The notes under the pieces: model-generated
Seen by the model: only the letters and a program-made list of their open reading frames with translations
What the model was told of the DNA's origin: nothing
Databases searched by the model: none
Assembly: GCA_963699825.1 (NCBI GenBank)
Contig: CAVOVI010000012.1
Span: forward strand, 1-64,000
DNA from: SPDF01 sp963699825
Lineage (GTDB): Bacteria; Gemmatimonadota; Gemmatimonadetes; Gemmatimonadales; GWC2-71-9
Direction of reading: 5' to 3'
DNA length: 64,000 nt
In this document: positions 27,233 through 37,807 of the stretch, piece by piece
How positions within the stretch are numbered: the first letter of the stretch is position 1
How the letters are laid out: each line of letters starts with the position of its first letter
Translations under genes and position numbers: made by a program

Positions 27233-28132
27233 TCAACCTGTCCCTATCTCTCCAAGTCCTCCGGCGCGGTACTTCTCCACGACTGTTCTGATCTCCGCCA
27301 TCGTGTTCATCACGAAGGGCCCCGACCGTGCCACCGGCTCCCCGATCGGCGGACCGGCCAGGAGGAGGAGCTCCGTGCGCGCGCCATCCACCGGGACGCG
27401 CATGGCGACCGGGCCACTCTTCCCCCCAAATCGGACCAACTGATCCCGGGAGGTGACGGCGCCATCGCTCCCGAGCTGCGCCTGGCCGGCGAGGACATAG
27501 GCCATCGCCTCGGTGCCATCGGGAAGTGGCTGGCTGATGGTCGTCCCCGGTTCGAGCGTCCAGTGCAGGTAGGTGATCGGCGTGCGGAGCGGCAGGGTCG
27601 CCCGGGCCCCGAGGGCCTCGCCGGCGATGACACGCACGGTGGCCCTGCCATCGGCGGAGCGCGCAAGGGGGATGTCAACCGCCGGGACATCTCCGTAGCG
27701 CGGCGCCATCTGCTTGTCGCGTGCGGGGAGGTTGATCCACAGCTGGATGGCCTCGAGTGTTCCGCCACCGTTGCGGAGTGACTCGGCGGGCATTTCAGAG
27801 TGAACGATGCCGGACCCCGTGGTCATCCACTGGACATCGCCGGGGCCGAGCCGGCCGTGGTTTCCCGCCGAATCACGGTGTTCCAGGCCACCCTGCAGCA
27901 CGTAACTGACCACCTCGAATCCGGCGTGCGGATGGGGCGGGACCCCTGTCCCGGCCCCGGGGGCGATCGTCACCGGTCCGAGGCGGTCGAGGAGGAGGAA
28001 GGGATCGATTTCGCGTGCGGCCGCGGAGGGGAAGGGGCGGTAGACGGTGATTCCTTCCCCCTCGGGCGTGGCTACGCCGGGGAGGAGGCCGGCGCTTGCT
28101 CGGCCGTCGGGGGCACCACGGGTGTGGGGCAT
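27233..28132 (-). CDS. Pirin family protein (paralogue 1)
   Basis: A 299-residue bicupin. The metal-binding first cupin has PPHPHAGFEVVSYVLQGGLE, then GDVQWMTTGSGIVHSEMP, which give the 3-His/1-Glu set. The C-terminus has PIGEPVARSGPFVMNT. Pirins bind Fe(II); some oxidise quercetin, others act as redox-linked regulators. The start ATG 28132 is chosen for AGGAG 9 nt upstream; an in-frame upstream codon would lie over the palindrome. It is divergent from a marR gene and shares its promoter region. Confidence 0.93.
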   Translation of the reverse strand: MPHTRGAPDGRASAGLLPGVATPEGEGITVYRPFPSAAAREIDPFLLLDRLGPVTIAPGAGTGVPPHPHAGFEVVSYVLQGGLEHRDSAGNHGRLGPGDVQWMTTGSGIVHSEMPAESLRNGGGTLEAIQLWINLPARDKQMAPRYGDVPAVDIPLARSADGRATVRVIAGEALGARATLPLRTPITYLHWTLEPGTTISQPLPDGTEAMAYVLAGQAQLGSDGAVTSRDQLVRFGGKSGPVAMRVPVDGARTELLLLAGPPIGEPVARSGPFVMNTMAEIRTVVEKYRAGGLGEIGTG

Positions 28133-28171
28133 GGGGGTATTCTCCTGGCCGGACGTGAGACTTGACAATTC

Positions 28172-28183
28172 GTGTTACAACAC
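28172..28183. promoter_or_regulatory. Candidate MarR operator 1
   Basis: GTGTTACAACAC is a near-perfect 12-bp dyad in the 64-nt gap between the divergent pirin and marR starts. The flank TAATAT is also shared with site 2 upstream of the nitroreductase. Confidence 0.6.
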
Positions 28184-28196
28184 ATAATATTCAGGT

Positions 28197-28676
28197 ATGA
28201 GCCAACTCGCAAGGGAACTGAAGCAGGCCCGGCCCTTTCCCTCACCGGTCCCGGAAGCGCTGCTCGGCATCATGCGTACTGCCGCGCTGGTGGAGCTGCG
28301 GCTCGCCGACGTGTTCCGTCCATACGGCCTGACGCCCACGCAGTACAACGTGCTCCGCATCCTGCGCGGGGCAGGGGCGGAGGGATTGCCGCGCTGCGAG
28401 GTGCAGAGCCGCCTGGTGGCGCCGGTGGCGGATACGACTCGGCTGCTCGACCGGCTCGAGCGGATGGGGTTCGTGGCCCGGACGCGGAGCACCGAAGATC
28501 GGCGGGTTGTCACGTCGAAGATCACGCCCCGTGGGCTGGCTGTGCTGGAGAAAGTGGCCAAGCCGCTGCAGGCGTTCCAGGAGAAGGAAATAGGGCAGAT
28601 CTCCGATGCCCGCCTTCGCACGTTGATCGATATTCTCGACGAGGTGCGTCGGATCACCCCTTCGCATCGCGGGTAG
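28197..28676 (+). CDS. MarR-family transcriptional regulator
   Basis: A 159-residue winged helix: ELRLADVFRPYGLTPTQYNV, LPRCEVQSRLVAPVADTTRL (recognition helix region), LERMGFVARTRSTEDRRVV (wing) and a dimerising C-terminal helix. Lacks the cysteines of OhrR. It is flanked by pirin and nitroreductase, both preceded by similar palindromes. A role in repressing these detoxification or redox genes is likely by analogy to MarR/OhrR-type circuits. Confidence 0.9.
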   Translation: MSQLARELKQARPFPSPVPEALLGIMRTAALVELRLADVFRPYGLTPTQYNVLRILRGAGAEGLPRCEVQSRLVAPVADTTRLLDRLERMGFVARTRSTEDRRVVTSKITPRGLAVLEKVAKPLQAFQEKEIGQISDARLRTLIDILDEVRRITPSHRG

Positions 28677-28680
28677 TACT

Positions 28681-28705
28681 GGCCCCGGGTTCCGGGGCCT
28701 TGTTT
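28681..28705 (+). terminator. Hairpin terminator after marR
   Basis: An 8-bp GC stem (GGCCCCGG with CCGGGGCC), GTT loop and TTGTTTG tail, starting 4 nt after the marR stop. It separates marR from the nitroreductase promoter. Confidence 0.7.
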
Positions 28706-28716
28706 GAAAGATATAT

Positions 28717-28728
28717 GTGTTATCACAC
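28717..28728. promoter_or_regulatory. Candidate MarR operator 2
   Basis: GTGTTATCACAC matches site 1 at 10 of 12 positions and is followed by TAATA as there. It lies about 20 nt before the nitroreductase ATG, just upstream of its AAGGAG, where binding would block transcription. Confidence 0.6.
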
Positions 28729-28747
28729 TAATAAGGAGCACACGGAC

Positions 28748-29365
28748 ATGATTACCACACCCCTCGGACAGGCTGTTGTTGAGGCAGCCGAGTCGCGCCG
28801 GTCGATTCGGCGCTACACCGACACGCCTGTCACCGATGGCGAACTCGAACACCTCCTCGGGAGCGCCGGGCAGGCGCCCTCCGCCTTCAACGTCCAGCCC
28901 TGGCGCTGGGTGGCGGTGAGGGACCAGCAGCTCAAGGACAAGTTGCAGGCCGCGGCCAATGGCCAGCCGCAGGTCGGCGCCGCGCCGGTGTTGCTGGTGC
29001 TGTATACCGACATGCGCGATGCACTGGACAACATTGAAGAGACGTTCTCGCCCACTTTGCCCGCCGAGAAGGCGGCCGGGACGAAAGCGCACCTGCGCAA
29101 GACGCTTGGCGCCACATCCGATGTCGATCGGGAGGGCTGGGGTGCCGAGCAGAGTTACATCGCGCTGGGCTACCTGCTTCTGATCGCAGAGAGCATGGGG
29201 CTGGGCACCTCGCCGATGCTCGGCTTCGACCCGGGACAGGTGAAGTCAATCCTGGGGCTGCCGGAGTATGCGCGGGTGCCGGCGCTCGTGGCGCTGGGAT
29301 ACCCGGCGGAGGATGGTTTCGAGTCGCCCCGGCACTCGGTGGAGCGGGTGTTGATCCGGCGCTGA
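28748..29365 (+). CDS. Nitroreductase family protein
   Basis: A 205-residue FMN oxidoreductase: VVEAAESRRSIRRYTDTPV (FMN phosphate binding), QAPSAFNVQPWRWV, and SYIALGYLLLIAESMGLGTS with the GLG turn near the isoalloxazine. AAGGAG sits 9 nt before the ATG at 28748. It is preceded by a palindrome also found before marR, so is probably in the same regulon. Substrate unknown (quinones, nitro compounds or similar). Confidence 0.92.
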   Translation: MITTPLGQAVVEAAESRRSIRRYTDTPVTDGELEHLLGSAGQAPSAFNVQPWRWVAVRDQQLKDKLQAAANGQPQVGAAPVLLVLYTDMRDALDNIEETFSPTLPAEKAAGTKAHLRKTLGATSDVDREGWGAEQSYIALGYLLLIAESMGLGTSPMLGFDPGQVKSILGLPEYARVPALVALGYPAEDGFESPRHSVERVLIRR

Positions 29366-29884
29366 TTACTTGCGGAAGGTGGAGCGCACGCCCGCGGCTT
29401 CGATGGCGGCCGCCATCGCGGCGCTGAGGTCGCGACGCACGTCCTCGGAGGGGAGCAACTGGATCCGCCCGCAGCCGTTGCAGGTGCGGACCGGGCCGCG
29501 CACGGCGGCCGTCACGGCGGGAAGGCCTGGAAAGGGGAGGGTGCCATGCACCTCGCCGATGCCGGCATCAGGCTGCCAGACGCGATTGGCGCAGGCGTAG
29601 CAACTGAGGGTCCCTGCGGTTGTCGTCGGGTGGGCCATCGGGATGTGGCCGCCCTCGAGCAGGGCCGCCTCGAGTTCGGCAACGAACCCCGCCCGTGGTT
29701 GCCGGCGGTCAGTGCAGCCGTTGCCGCAGACCTTGAAGGGGAGTCCCTGGAGGGAGAGTTCGATCTGTCCGGCGGCGGCGTGGCACCACGCCACCGCCTG
29801 CTGCGTGAGTGGCCCACCGCACCCGAGGCACGCCACCGGTTCCCGGCCCAGAAGGCGCCAACGCCAATACCAGAGTCGTCTCAC
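29366..29884 (-). CDS. Cysteine-rich zinc-ribbon-like protein, function unknown
   Basis: Not recognised. A 172-residue protein with five C-x2-C or C-x3-C knuckles: ACLGCGG, KVCGNGCTD, LSCYACANR, RTCNGCGR, plus single Cys/His pairs (WCHAA), suggesting two or more zinc ribbons. The N-terminus is basic and aromatic (RRLWYWRWRLLG). It is convergent, end to end, with the nitroreductase gene and lies 22 nt downstream of the desaturase stop in the same leftward unit. Confidence 0.65.
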   Translation of the reverse strand: MRRLWYWRWRLLGREPVACLGCGGPLTQQAVAWCHAAAGQIELSLQGLPFKVCGNGCTDRRQPRAGFVAELEAALLEGGHIPMAHPTTTAGTLSCYACANRVWQPDAGIGEVHGTLPFPGLPAVTAAVRGPVRTCNGCGRIQLLPSEDVRRDLSAAMAAAIEAAGVRSTFRK

Positions 29885-29906
29885 GTCTGGTCGGGTCGGG
29901 CGCCCG

Positions 29907-31004
29907 TCAGGCGGCGGTGGCCAGTGGCTGGATGCTGAGCCGCTTGAGTGACTTGTAGTGCGAAGCCACCGCTTCGAGCAGCGTCGCGTGCTGGTTGTAC
30001 GGCAGGCCGTGCGCCAGCGCGGTCTCCTTCACGATCCCGCTGATGGCGGGGTAGTGAATGCTGCACACCTTCGGGAAGAGGTGGTGCTCCACCTGGAAGT
30101 TGAGTCCCCCGACATACCAGCAGAGCAGCCAGTTGTTCGGGCCGAAGTCGGAGGTCGTTTCCATTTCGTGCTGCATCCAGGCCGATCCCATGGCGCCGGC
30201 CGCGTCCGGGGTCGGATAGGTGATGTCCTCCACGACGTGGGCGAGCTGGAAGACGACGCCGAGAATGGTGCCCGCCACGAGGTTCATTGCCACGAACCCG
30301 ATGGCGAACTGCCACCAGGCGACGCTGACGACGAAGAACGGAATGAGGATGGCCCACGTGTAGTAGAAGGCCTTCCCGATGAACAGGCCGGCGACTTCCT
30401 TCCGCGGGTTCTTGCGGTCCAGAAACGGCCCGATGTCCTTCTGGAGGAAGTACTTGTAGTCCTTCACGAAGACCCAGAACAGCGTCGAGAAACTGTAGGC
30501 CAGGAATCCGTAGAGATGCTGAAAGCGGTGGAAGGGCTTCCACTCGGTGTGCGGCGAGAGCCGGAGGAGGGGCGAGACGGTGAGGTCCTCGTCGAGCCCT
30601 TCGATGTTGGTGTAGGTGTGGTGAATCACGTTGTGGGTGACCTTCCACATGTATCCGTTGGCGCCGCACATGTCGAACGACCACCCGATGATCCGGTTGA
30701 CCGTGGCGTTGTTCGAGTAGGCGCCGTGCAGGGCGTCGTGCGAGATGCTGAAGCCGATACCGGCCAGTCCCACGCCCATCACCATCGCGAGCCCAAGCAT
30801 GGTCCACGGTTCGAACCGGTTGCTGAGAATCATCCCATACGGGACGAAGGTGACGGCGAGGAGGATCAGTCCCTTCAGGACCATCCGCCAGTCGGCTTTG
30901 TCGGAGAGGCCGCGGGAGGTGAAGTAGTCGGCGACCCGCGCCTTCACGTCATCCGAGAACGACGCAGCGTCGCGGCTGGGGAAGGTGACTCGAATTGTTG
31001 ACAT
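29907..31004 (-). CDS. Acyl-lipid fatty acid desaturase
   Basis: A membrane di-iron desaturase of 365 residues with the three His boxes: SHDALH (about 89-93), HNVIHHT (about 124-129) and QVEHHLFP near the C-terminus. Helices lie between the boxes. The spacing matches front-end or delta-type acyl-lipid desaturases; regioselectivity cannot be read. Start ATG 31004 is chosen because the protein aligns from MSTIRVTF; an in-frame GTG or ATG further upstream would add an atypical extension. Likely adjusts membrane fluidity; a cold-shock gene lies 3 kb away. Confidence 0.92.
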   Translation of the reverse strand: MSTIRVTFPSRDAASFSDDVKARVADYFTSRGLSDKADWRMVLKGLILLAVTFVPYGMILSNRFEPWTMLGLAMVMGVGLAGIGFSISHDALHGAYSNNATVNRIIGWSFDMCGANGYMWKVTHNVIHHTYTNIEGLDEDLTVSPLLRLSPHTEWKPFHRFQHLYGFLAYSFSTLFWVFVKDYKYFLQKDIGPFLDRKNPRKEVAGLFIGKAFYYTWAILIPFFVVSVAWWQFAIGFVAMNLVAGTILGVVFQLAHVVEDITYPTPDAAGAMGSAWMQHEMETTSDFGPNNWLLCWYVGGLNFQVEHHLFPKVCSIHYPAISGIVKETALAHGLPYNQHATLLEAVASHYKSLKRLSIQPLATAA

Positions 31005-31102
31005 CGGGAACCGCGCCTTCCGCCCGTCGAGGGCGGCCAGAGAAAAGGGCATGCAAAGGGAATATAGCGTGCGGTGCACGCTTCCGCCCCTCGATACCCG
31101 AC

Positions 31103-33159
<2,057 letters not shown>

Positions 33160-33160
<1 letters not shown>

Positions 33161-33861
33161 CAGCGGTACCCGGCGCCGGGATAGAGGAGGTTGATCGTCA
33201 GGAGGAAGATCGGGTCGAAGACATAGCTGAAGACCTGCCATGCGATCAGGATGCCGATGATCCCGAGGCCGCGGTTGTTCCAGATGAACTCCTGGTACTT
33301 CACGGTGGCGGCGTCGCTCAGGAAGAGCGGAACCACGCCGCTGCCGTCGAGCGGCGGGAAGGGGAAGAGGTTCAGGACCGCCAGCAGCAGGTTCAGCGAG
33401 AGCACCACGCTCAGGATGAAGACGACTGAAGACCAGATCGTCCCTGCACCCGTGGCCGCGAGCTGGTCAAAGCCGGCGCGCTCCGGTGCGAAGAAGAGAC
33501 CGGCGCTGGCCCCGAGCCGGAGCGCGGCAAAGGCGAGAAGGACCAGGAGGAGGTTGGCGGCGGGGCCGGCGAGCGCCATCCAGGCGGCCCGCTTCGGGTG
33601 TCGCCTGGCCCAGGCGGGGTCGTAGGGGGCACTGGCGAAGCCGATAGGCCAGCCGGTCAGCAGGGCGCTGATCAGTGGAATCCAGAGCAGCCCCATGGGC
33701 TCCCGCCGGATGTGGGGGCGGGGGTCGAGCGACACCTGCCCGCCATGATAGGCTGTCTTGTCCCCGCCGAGCATGGCGGCCCAGGCGTGCGCCGCCTCGT
33801 GGAGGGTGACCGAGAAGAGGAAGACGGCGTAATAGGCGAGGGCCTGGCCGATGTCTGGCAT
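33160..33861 (-). CDS. Site-2 protease (M50) family membrane metalloprotease
   Basis: A 233-residue intramembrane protease of the compact, PDZ-less type. It has the zinc motif LHEAAHAWAAMLGGD in helix 1 (residues about 20-25) and the third-ligand motif NLLLAVLNLFPFPPLDGSGV. Four to five helices. Such proteins cleave membrane-anchored anti-sigma factors or other transmembrane segments; the substrate is unknown. It is translationally coupled to the DUF255 gene. Confidence 0.9.
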
Positions 33862-34157
33862 CCTGAAGTATCGCCTTGGTTCGGGGTCTGTTCGGTTTCC
33901 GCCTGAGGCGGTCTTGTGCGTTCAGGGGGCGTGTCTTACCTTGGCTGTGCGGAAACACGCCTTTCGGCGTGGACTAGTGCCGGGTTTCACTCAGGGGCTC
34001 GCATTCGCGGTGCCCTTTTTTGATTCCACATGTCGCAGAGGGCGACCACTCGTCATCCGCCTGGGTTCCCGTCATCCGGCGGTATGCCCGGCACAACCGT
34101 AGTCGGTCAGGACGGCAAGTCCGGACTCCGATTACACTACACCATCAGGAGTACCGC
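33862..34157 (+). other. 296-nt gene-free region: leader of the cold-shock gene
   Basis: No open frame is convincing here. It holds small hairpins, CCGCCTGAGGCGG at 33899-33911 and CACGCC-TTTC-GGCGTG at 33956-33971, and a T6 run at 34016-34021. Cold-shock genes commonly have long structured leaders, which is the likeliest use. I could not place a confident promoter. Confidence 0.5.
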
Positions 34158-34367
34158 ATGCGTACGACCGGCACCGTGAAGTGGTTCAACGACGCCAAGG
34201 GCTTCGGTTTCATCACCCCCGAAGGCGGCGAGAAGGACTGCTTCGTCCACCACTCGGCCATCTCGGGCCAGGGCTTCAAGTCGCTTGCCGAAGGCGAGCG
34301 GGTTGAATTCGACATCGTCCAGGGCGCCAAGGGCCCCGCGGCCGAGAACGTCGTCAAGCTCAAGTAA
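34158..34367 (+). CDS. cspA: Cold-shock protein CspA family
   Basis: A 69-residue single cold-shock domain: GTVKWFNDAKGFGFITPEGG carries RNP1 (KGFGFI) and DCFVHHSAI carries RNP2. It binds single-stranded nucleic acid and melts RNA structure. AGGAG lies 7 nt before the ATG. A strong terminator follows 40 nt after the stop, so it is a single-gene unit. Which paralogue this is, and whether it is cold-induced, cannot be told. Confidence 0.97.
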   Translation: MRTTGTVKWFNDAKGFGFITPEGGEKDCFVHHSAISGQGFKSLAEGERVEFDIVQGAKGPAAENVVKLK

Positions 34368-34406
34368 GTCGAGAGGGGACGCCGGCGTCGCCGGCTACCA
34401 CGTCTG

Positions 34407-34437
34407 GGCCGGTCCGACTCGTTCGGACCGGCCTTTT
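34407..34437 (+). terminator. Intrinsic terminator after cspA
   Basis: An 11-bp perfect stem (GGCCGGTCCGA with its complement), CTCGT loop and TTTTCGTTT tail. The minus-strand methyltransferase gene ends 13 nt beyond, so it separates convergent units. Confidence 0.95.
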
Positions 34438-34449
34438 CGTTTGGGGGGT

Positions 34450-35199
34450 CTACTGACCTGCGGTCGGCTTCCGGTCTTCGAGCAGGTCGGTTCCCCGCCG
34501 GAGTCCGCGCAGCACCGCGGCGATGACGGTCCCGATCCCCAGTGACCAGGCCCAGAACGGGTCGATCCGCCACTCATGAAACGAGACCCACCACTCGAGC
34601 GTGTCGAGGGCGGCGAAGATCAGGACGACGAGGAGCAGGCCGGAGTACTCGCGACGGAGCACGACCCGGTGATTGAAGGGGATCCGCTGACGGCGTCCAA
34701 TTCCGGAAGCTTCGGGAGGAATGCGGGAGTCCTGGCCGCCCAGTCGAGGAAGGCCTGGCCGTACTTTCCGCGCAGGAATTCCTCCTCGGCGAACATGATC
34801 CGTTCGTAGTAGAGCCAGAACACCAGCACCAGGACCAGGGCAGGCCAGAAGCTCCGCGGATAGAGCAGCGGTCCGAGCCACATGATCGCGTTGGCGAAGT
34901 AGAGCGGATGGCGCACCAGTGAATAGGCCCCCGTCGTGTTCAGCGACTCGGCGACCTGCGCTCCCCGGTTGCGGCCGGAAGTGCCGGGGGCCGCACACCC
35001 GACGATGTAGGCGCGCATCGCCAGCCCGGTCAGGGAGATCCCGAAGCAGATGAGCGGCCAGGCCAGGGGGACCATGTGGTCGCTCTCCCGCGATCGGTCC
35101 CACCTGCGTCAGCAGCAGGGCGACGCCGGCAATCGGAAGCCAGCCCCGCCGTTGAAAGAGCCATTGCCCGGACGCTACGCATTCCTCGTACATCGCCAT
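34450..35199 (-). CDS. Isoprenylcysteine methyltransferase-like membrane protein (two frameshifts)
   Basis: A membrane methyltransferase of about 249 residues in the ICMT/PEMT superfamily: helices PLAWPLICFGISLTGLAMRA, the SAM-site GAYSLVRHPLYFANAI, then VLVFWLYYERIMFAEEEFLR and KYGQAFLDWAARTPAFLP. The N-terminal segment (MAMYEECVASGQWLFQRRGW) and the C-terminal membrane hairpin (LEWWVSFHEWRIDPFWAWSL) are in another frame, with shifts near 35080 and 34685 that cancel out. The modified substrate (lipid or protein) is unknown. Last gene of a long leftward chain. Confidence 0.75.
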   Translation of the reverse strand: MAMYEECVASGQWLFQRRGWLPIAGVALLLTQVGPIAGERPHGPPGLAAHLLRDLPDRAGDARLHRRVCGPRHFRPQPGSAGRRVAEHDGGLFTGAPSALLRQRDHVARTAALSAELLACPGPGAGVLALLRTDHVRRGGIPARKVRPGLPRLGGQDSRIPPEASGIGRRQRIPFNHRVVLRREYSGLLLVVLIFAALDTLEWWVSFHEWRIDPFWAWSLGIGTVIAAVLRGLRRGTDLLEDRKPTAGQ

Positions 35200-35221
35200 G
35201 GACCACCTCAGTAGACGAAGA

Positions 35222-35797
35222 TCAGTCCTTCTTCTGCTCCGCAGCATCGCCCGACGACGGCTCCGCCAATGGCTTGAAGGTGAACTTCTGCCCGCCCACC
35301 GATGCCTCGTACATCAGCCCGCCCTTGGCGATCGTGAAGACCAGGACGCCGAGCTCGTACTTCGCGTTCGCCGACGCCCCGCTGGCGGCGGCCACGGCGC
35401 TGAGCTGGGCGCTCATTTCGAAGTTGCTGGACTTGAACGACTCGATCGCGTCGTGCGTCTGGAAGAAGATGATCTCCGCGTAGGACTGCCCGCCGAGCTG
35501 GAGGCCGACGGTCACCTGCACCAGCTTCGCCTGCCCGATCAGCGCTCCACCCTCGTAGAGGCACCCGGTGCCTGCGGCGCCGCCGACGATGAACGCCCCC
35601 TTCCCCACGGATGGGAAGACGGCGTACCCCACCGCGTCGTCGAAGAACTTCGCCATGTCCCGGTCGGTGGATCGAAAGAGCTGCGTGGCCTCTTCGCACT
35701 TGGTACGCTGTTTGGCGTCCTGGGCGTGGAGAGTCGTCGGGATCGCCGCAATCAAGGCGACGAGCAGCAGGGAGGGTGCGAACGGTGTGCGAGTCAT
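35222..35797 (-). CDS. SYLF-domain lipid-binding protein, secreted
   Basis: A 191-residue protein with signal peptide (LLLVALIAAIPTTLHAQ), then a SYLF/Ysc84-like domain: AVGYAVFPSVGKGAFIVGGA, GCLYEGGALIGQAKLVQVTV, LQLGGQSYAEIIFF and YELGVLVFTIAKGGLMYEAS. These domains bind phosphoinositides in eukaryotes; in bacteria they are exported and poorly understood. The ATG (35797) overlaps the stop of the upstream membrane gene (ATGA). Confidence 0.9.
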   Translation of the reverse strand: MTRTPFAPSLLLVALIAAIPTTLHAQDAKQRTKCEEATQLFRSTDRDMAKFFDDAVGYAVFPSVGKGAFIVGGAAGTGCLYEGGALIGQAKLVQVTVGLQLGGQSYAEIIFFQTHDAIESFKSSNFEMSAQLSAVAAASGASANAKYELGVLVFTIAKGGLMYEASVGGQKFTFKPLAEPSSGDAAEQKKD

Positions 35798-36165
35798 TGG
35801 GGCTCCGGGGTCTTGCGCCACGCCATCACGAAAAGTACCGCCAGTATCAGGTCGATCACCGCGGCCGGGATAAAGAAGCTCGGGGCTCGCCCTTGCAGCA
35901 CCAGGGTCGGCACCGCGATGCCCCAGCCCAGCTTCTCCAGCACCGCCGCCAGCATGGCCGGCCGCAGCCGCTCCGGTTCCCGCGCGATCAGCACGAACAG
36001 GACCTGCCAGGCGAGCGCCACGCCGATGAACCCGTAGTAGAACTCCGGGTGGGTGAGCGCTGGCGGCATGCGCTCCATGTACCAGTCTTCCATGAAATAC
36101 ATCGGGAGCAGCGCCACGAAGCCGTAGATCCAGGCCACCGTGAACACCCGTCGCGCGAACGTCAT
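35794..36165 (-). CDS. Small four-helix membrane protein, unknown function
   Basis: A 123-residue hydrophobic protein with about four helices (VFTVAWIYGFVALLPMYF, FYYGFIGVALAWQVLFVLIA, MLAAVLEKLGWGIAVPTLVL, AAVIDLILAVLFVMAW) and a Pro/Glu tail. It is a common genomic type annotated only as hypothetical. Coupled by 4-nt overlaps to both neighbours. Confidence 0.7.
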   Translation of the reverse strand: MTFARRVFTVAWIYGFVALLPMYFMEDWYMERMPPALTHPEFYYGFIGVALAWQVLFVLIAREPERLRPAMLAAVLEKLGWGIAVPTLVLQGRAPSFFIPAAVIDLILAVLFVMAWRKTPEPQ

Positions 36166-36944
36166 GCGCCCGGCTCCTCCCCTGCCTCGAAGATGATGCT
36201 GCAGCAGGTGACCCCGCCTTCCGCCTTGGCAAACTCAGACATGTCGACCGTCCGGATCGTGACGCCCACCTCCGCGAGTCGACGATTTGTTCGGGGAAAC
36301 GACGCCCCGGCAATGGTCACGTCCCCGATCCGGAGCACATTGCCGGCAAACGGCTCACTCGGGTCGACTTCGATGAGGGTGAGGTTACCAAAGATCGAAC
36401 GGTCCACCCAGGCCGGGTTCAGGACGATGATCCCCGGTGCTGCGACGGTCGCGGCGGTCTTGAGGTGGAGGCAGTCCCGGGTGACCACCGGCACCACGCG
36501 GTAGTCGTACGGCGCGAGCGCCTCGCCGAGTTGCGCGATGCCGTCGCGATTGCTCCGCGCCGAATCGCCGACGAAGAACGTCCGTCCCACCAGGAGCACG
36601 TCGCCGCCGTCGACGGTGCCGGGCGCCTCGATGAGGGCGAGTGACCGATGGCGCCCGAGCGCGGCGGTCACCGCCTCGGTCTCCGGCCGGCGCGACTTCG
36701 CGCCGGGCCTGGTGATCACCGCCACCTCATCCACGACAACGGCGGTGTCCTCGATGAACACGGCATCGGGCATCGACGCATCCGACGGCAGCCGATGCAC
36801 ATGGCACCCGAGTTCCATCAGGCATTGTTCGTAGGCGGCATGTTGCGCCAGTGCGCGGTCGTGGTCGATCGGGCTGCGCGCGAGGTGACTGAGTTCGCAG
36901 AGGTGCAGCGCTGGGCTGACGTCCCGGGTCAGGGCGGTGCGCAT
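36162..36944 (-). CDS. Dimethylarginine dimethylaminohydrolase-like (DDAH) protein
   Basis: A 260-residue amidinotransferase-superfamily protein. It has DAVFIEDTAVVVDEVAVITRP, GTVDGGDVLLVGRTFFVGDS, the catalytic His in DCLHLKTAA and the nucleophilic Cys in GGVTCCSIIFEAGE. DDAH hydrolyses methylated arginines to citrulline and methylamines. Bacterial members with this pattern may also act on arginine or related guanidines. Start ATG 36944; stop overlaps the membrane gene ATG. Confidence 0.9.
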   Translation of the reverse strand: MRTALTRDVSPALHLCELSHLARSPIDHDRALAQHAAYEQCLMELGCHVHRLPSDASMPDAVFIEDTAVVVDEVAVITRPGAKSRRPETEAVTAALGRHRSLALIEAPGTVDGGDVLLVGRTFFVGDSARSNRDGIAQLGEALAPYDYRVVPVVTRDCLHLKTAATVAAPGIIVLNPAWVDRSIFGNLTLIEVDPSEPFAGNVLRIGDVTIAGASFPRTNRRLAEVGVTIRTVDMSEFAKAEGGVTCCSIIFEAGEEPGA

Positions 36945-36961
36945 CGGTACGGACTCCCGTG

Positions 36962-37807
36962 TCAGGAGGATCGGGCGGTGACGGCGAGGGCGACCCCGCC
37001 CAGCACCAGGGCGGCGGCCACCGGGAGGCGGAGCGGGATCGCCTCGGAAAGGAGCGCGACTCCCCCCGCTGCCGCAAGGACCGGAACCAGCAGCTGGACC
37101 AGCGCCGCCCGCGTGGCGGTCAGCGCAGGAAGCGCCGCGTACCAGATGGCGTAGCCGACCCCGGAGGCGAGGGCGCCGGAGGCCACCGCGAGCCCGATGC
37201 CGCCGGCGGTCCAGTCGCCGATACCACCGGCGAGCGGCACCAGGAGCACCGCGACCGGCGCGGCCATCAGGAAGTTGCCGGCGGTATTGCGGAGTGGCTC
37301 CCGGCTCCCGCGCCCTCGCAGGGAGTAGACCCCCCAAGCGACTCCCGCCATCGCCATGAGCGCAGCCCCCGTCGGCTCCGGAGCGGTGAGCCCCGGCCGC
37401 ACGAGCACCACGAGCCCGGTGAGCGCCAGGGCCAGGCCCAGCCACTCAGTGGCGCGAGGGCGTTCGCCCGCGCGCAGGCCGGCGAGAATCATGGTGAGCT
37501 GGACGGCGCCGAAGAGTATGAGCGCCCCGGTGCCGGCGTCGAGGCTGACGTACGCCAGGCTGAACGCGCCGGCATAGACGAAGAGGGCGGCGGCCGACGC
37601 CCAGTGTCCCTTCAGGCGCGGCAGGCCACGGCCCCGCGCGGCGATCAGGAGCCAGAGGGTCGCGGCGCCTGACCCGAGACGGACCGCCGTAAACCCCGCG
37701 GGATCCATCAGGCCGCCACCGAGGGCCATGCGGCAGAGGATGGAGTTGCCGGCGAAGGCAATGAGTGCGATACCGGTCAGCGACACCGTCCGTCGCGCGC
37801 TGCTCAT
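36962..37807 (-). CDS. EamA/DMT-family transporter
   Basis: A 281-residue drug/metabolite transporter with ten predicted helices in two EamA repeats (RLGSGAATLWLLIAARG to LTGLVVLVRPGL, and MAMAGVAWGVYSLRG to the C-terminus). FAYAGAFSLAYVSLDAGTGAL-type sequence in helices 3-4 is typical. Exports small metabolites; substrate unknown. The start overlaps the stop of the small protein gene (ATGA). Confidence 0.92.
   Translation of the reverse strand: MSSARRTVSLTGIALIAFAGNSILCRMALGGGLMDPAGFTAVRLGSGAATLWLLIAARGRGLPRLKGHWASAAALFVYAGAFSLAYVSLDAGTGALILFGAVQLTMILAGLRAGERPRATEWLGLALALTGLVVLVRPGLTAPEPTGAALMAMAGVAWGVYSLRGRGSREPLRNTAGNFLMAAPVAVLLVPLAGGIGDWTAGGIGLAVASGALASGVGYAIWYAALPALTATRAALVQLLVPVLAAAGGVALLSEAIPLRLPVAAALVLGGVALAVTARSS

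Noticed and set aside
33862..34157. tRNA or known riboswitch in the gap before cspA
   Set aside because: Hairpins are present, but no cloverleaf or recognised aptamer could be folded by eye.
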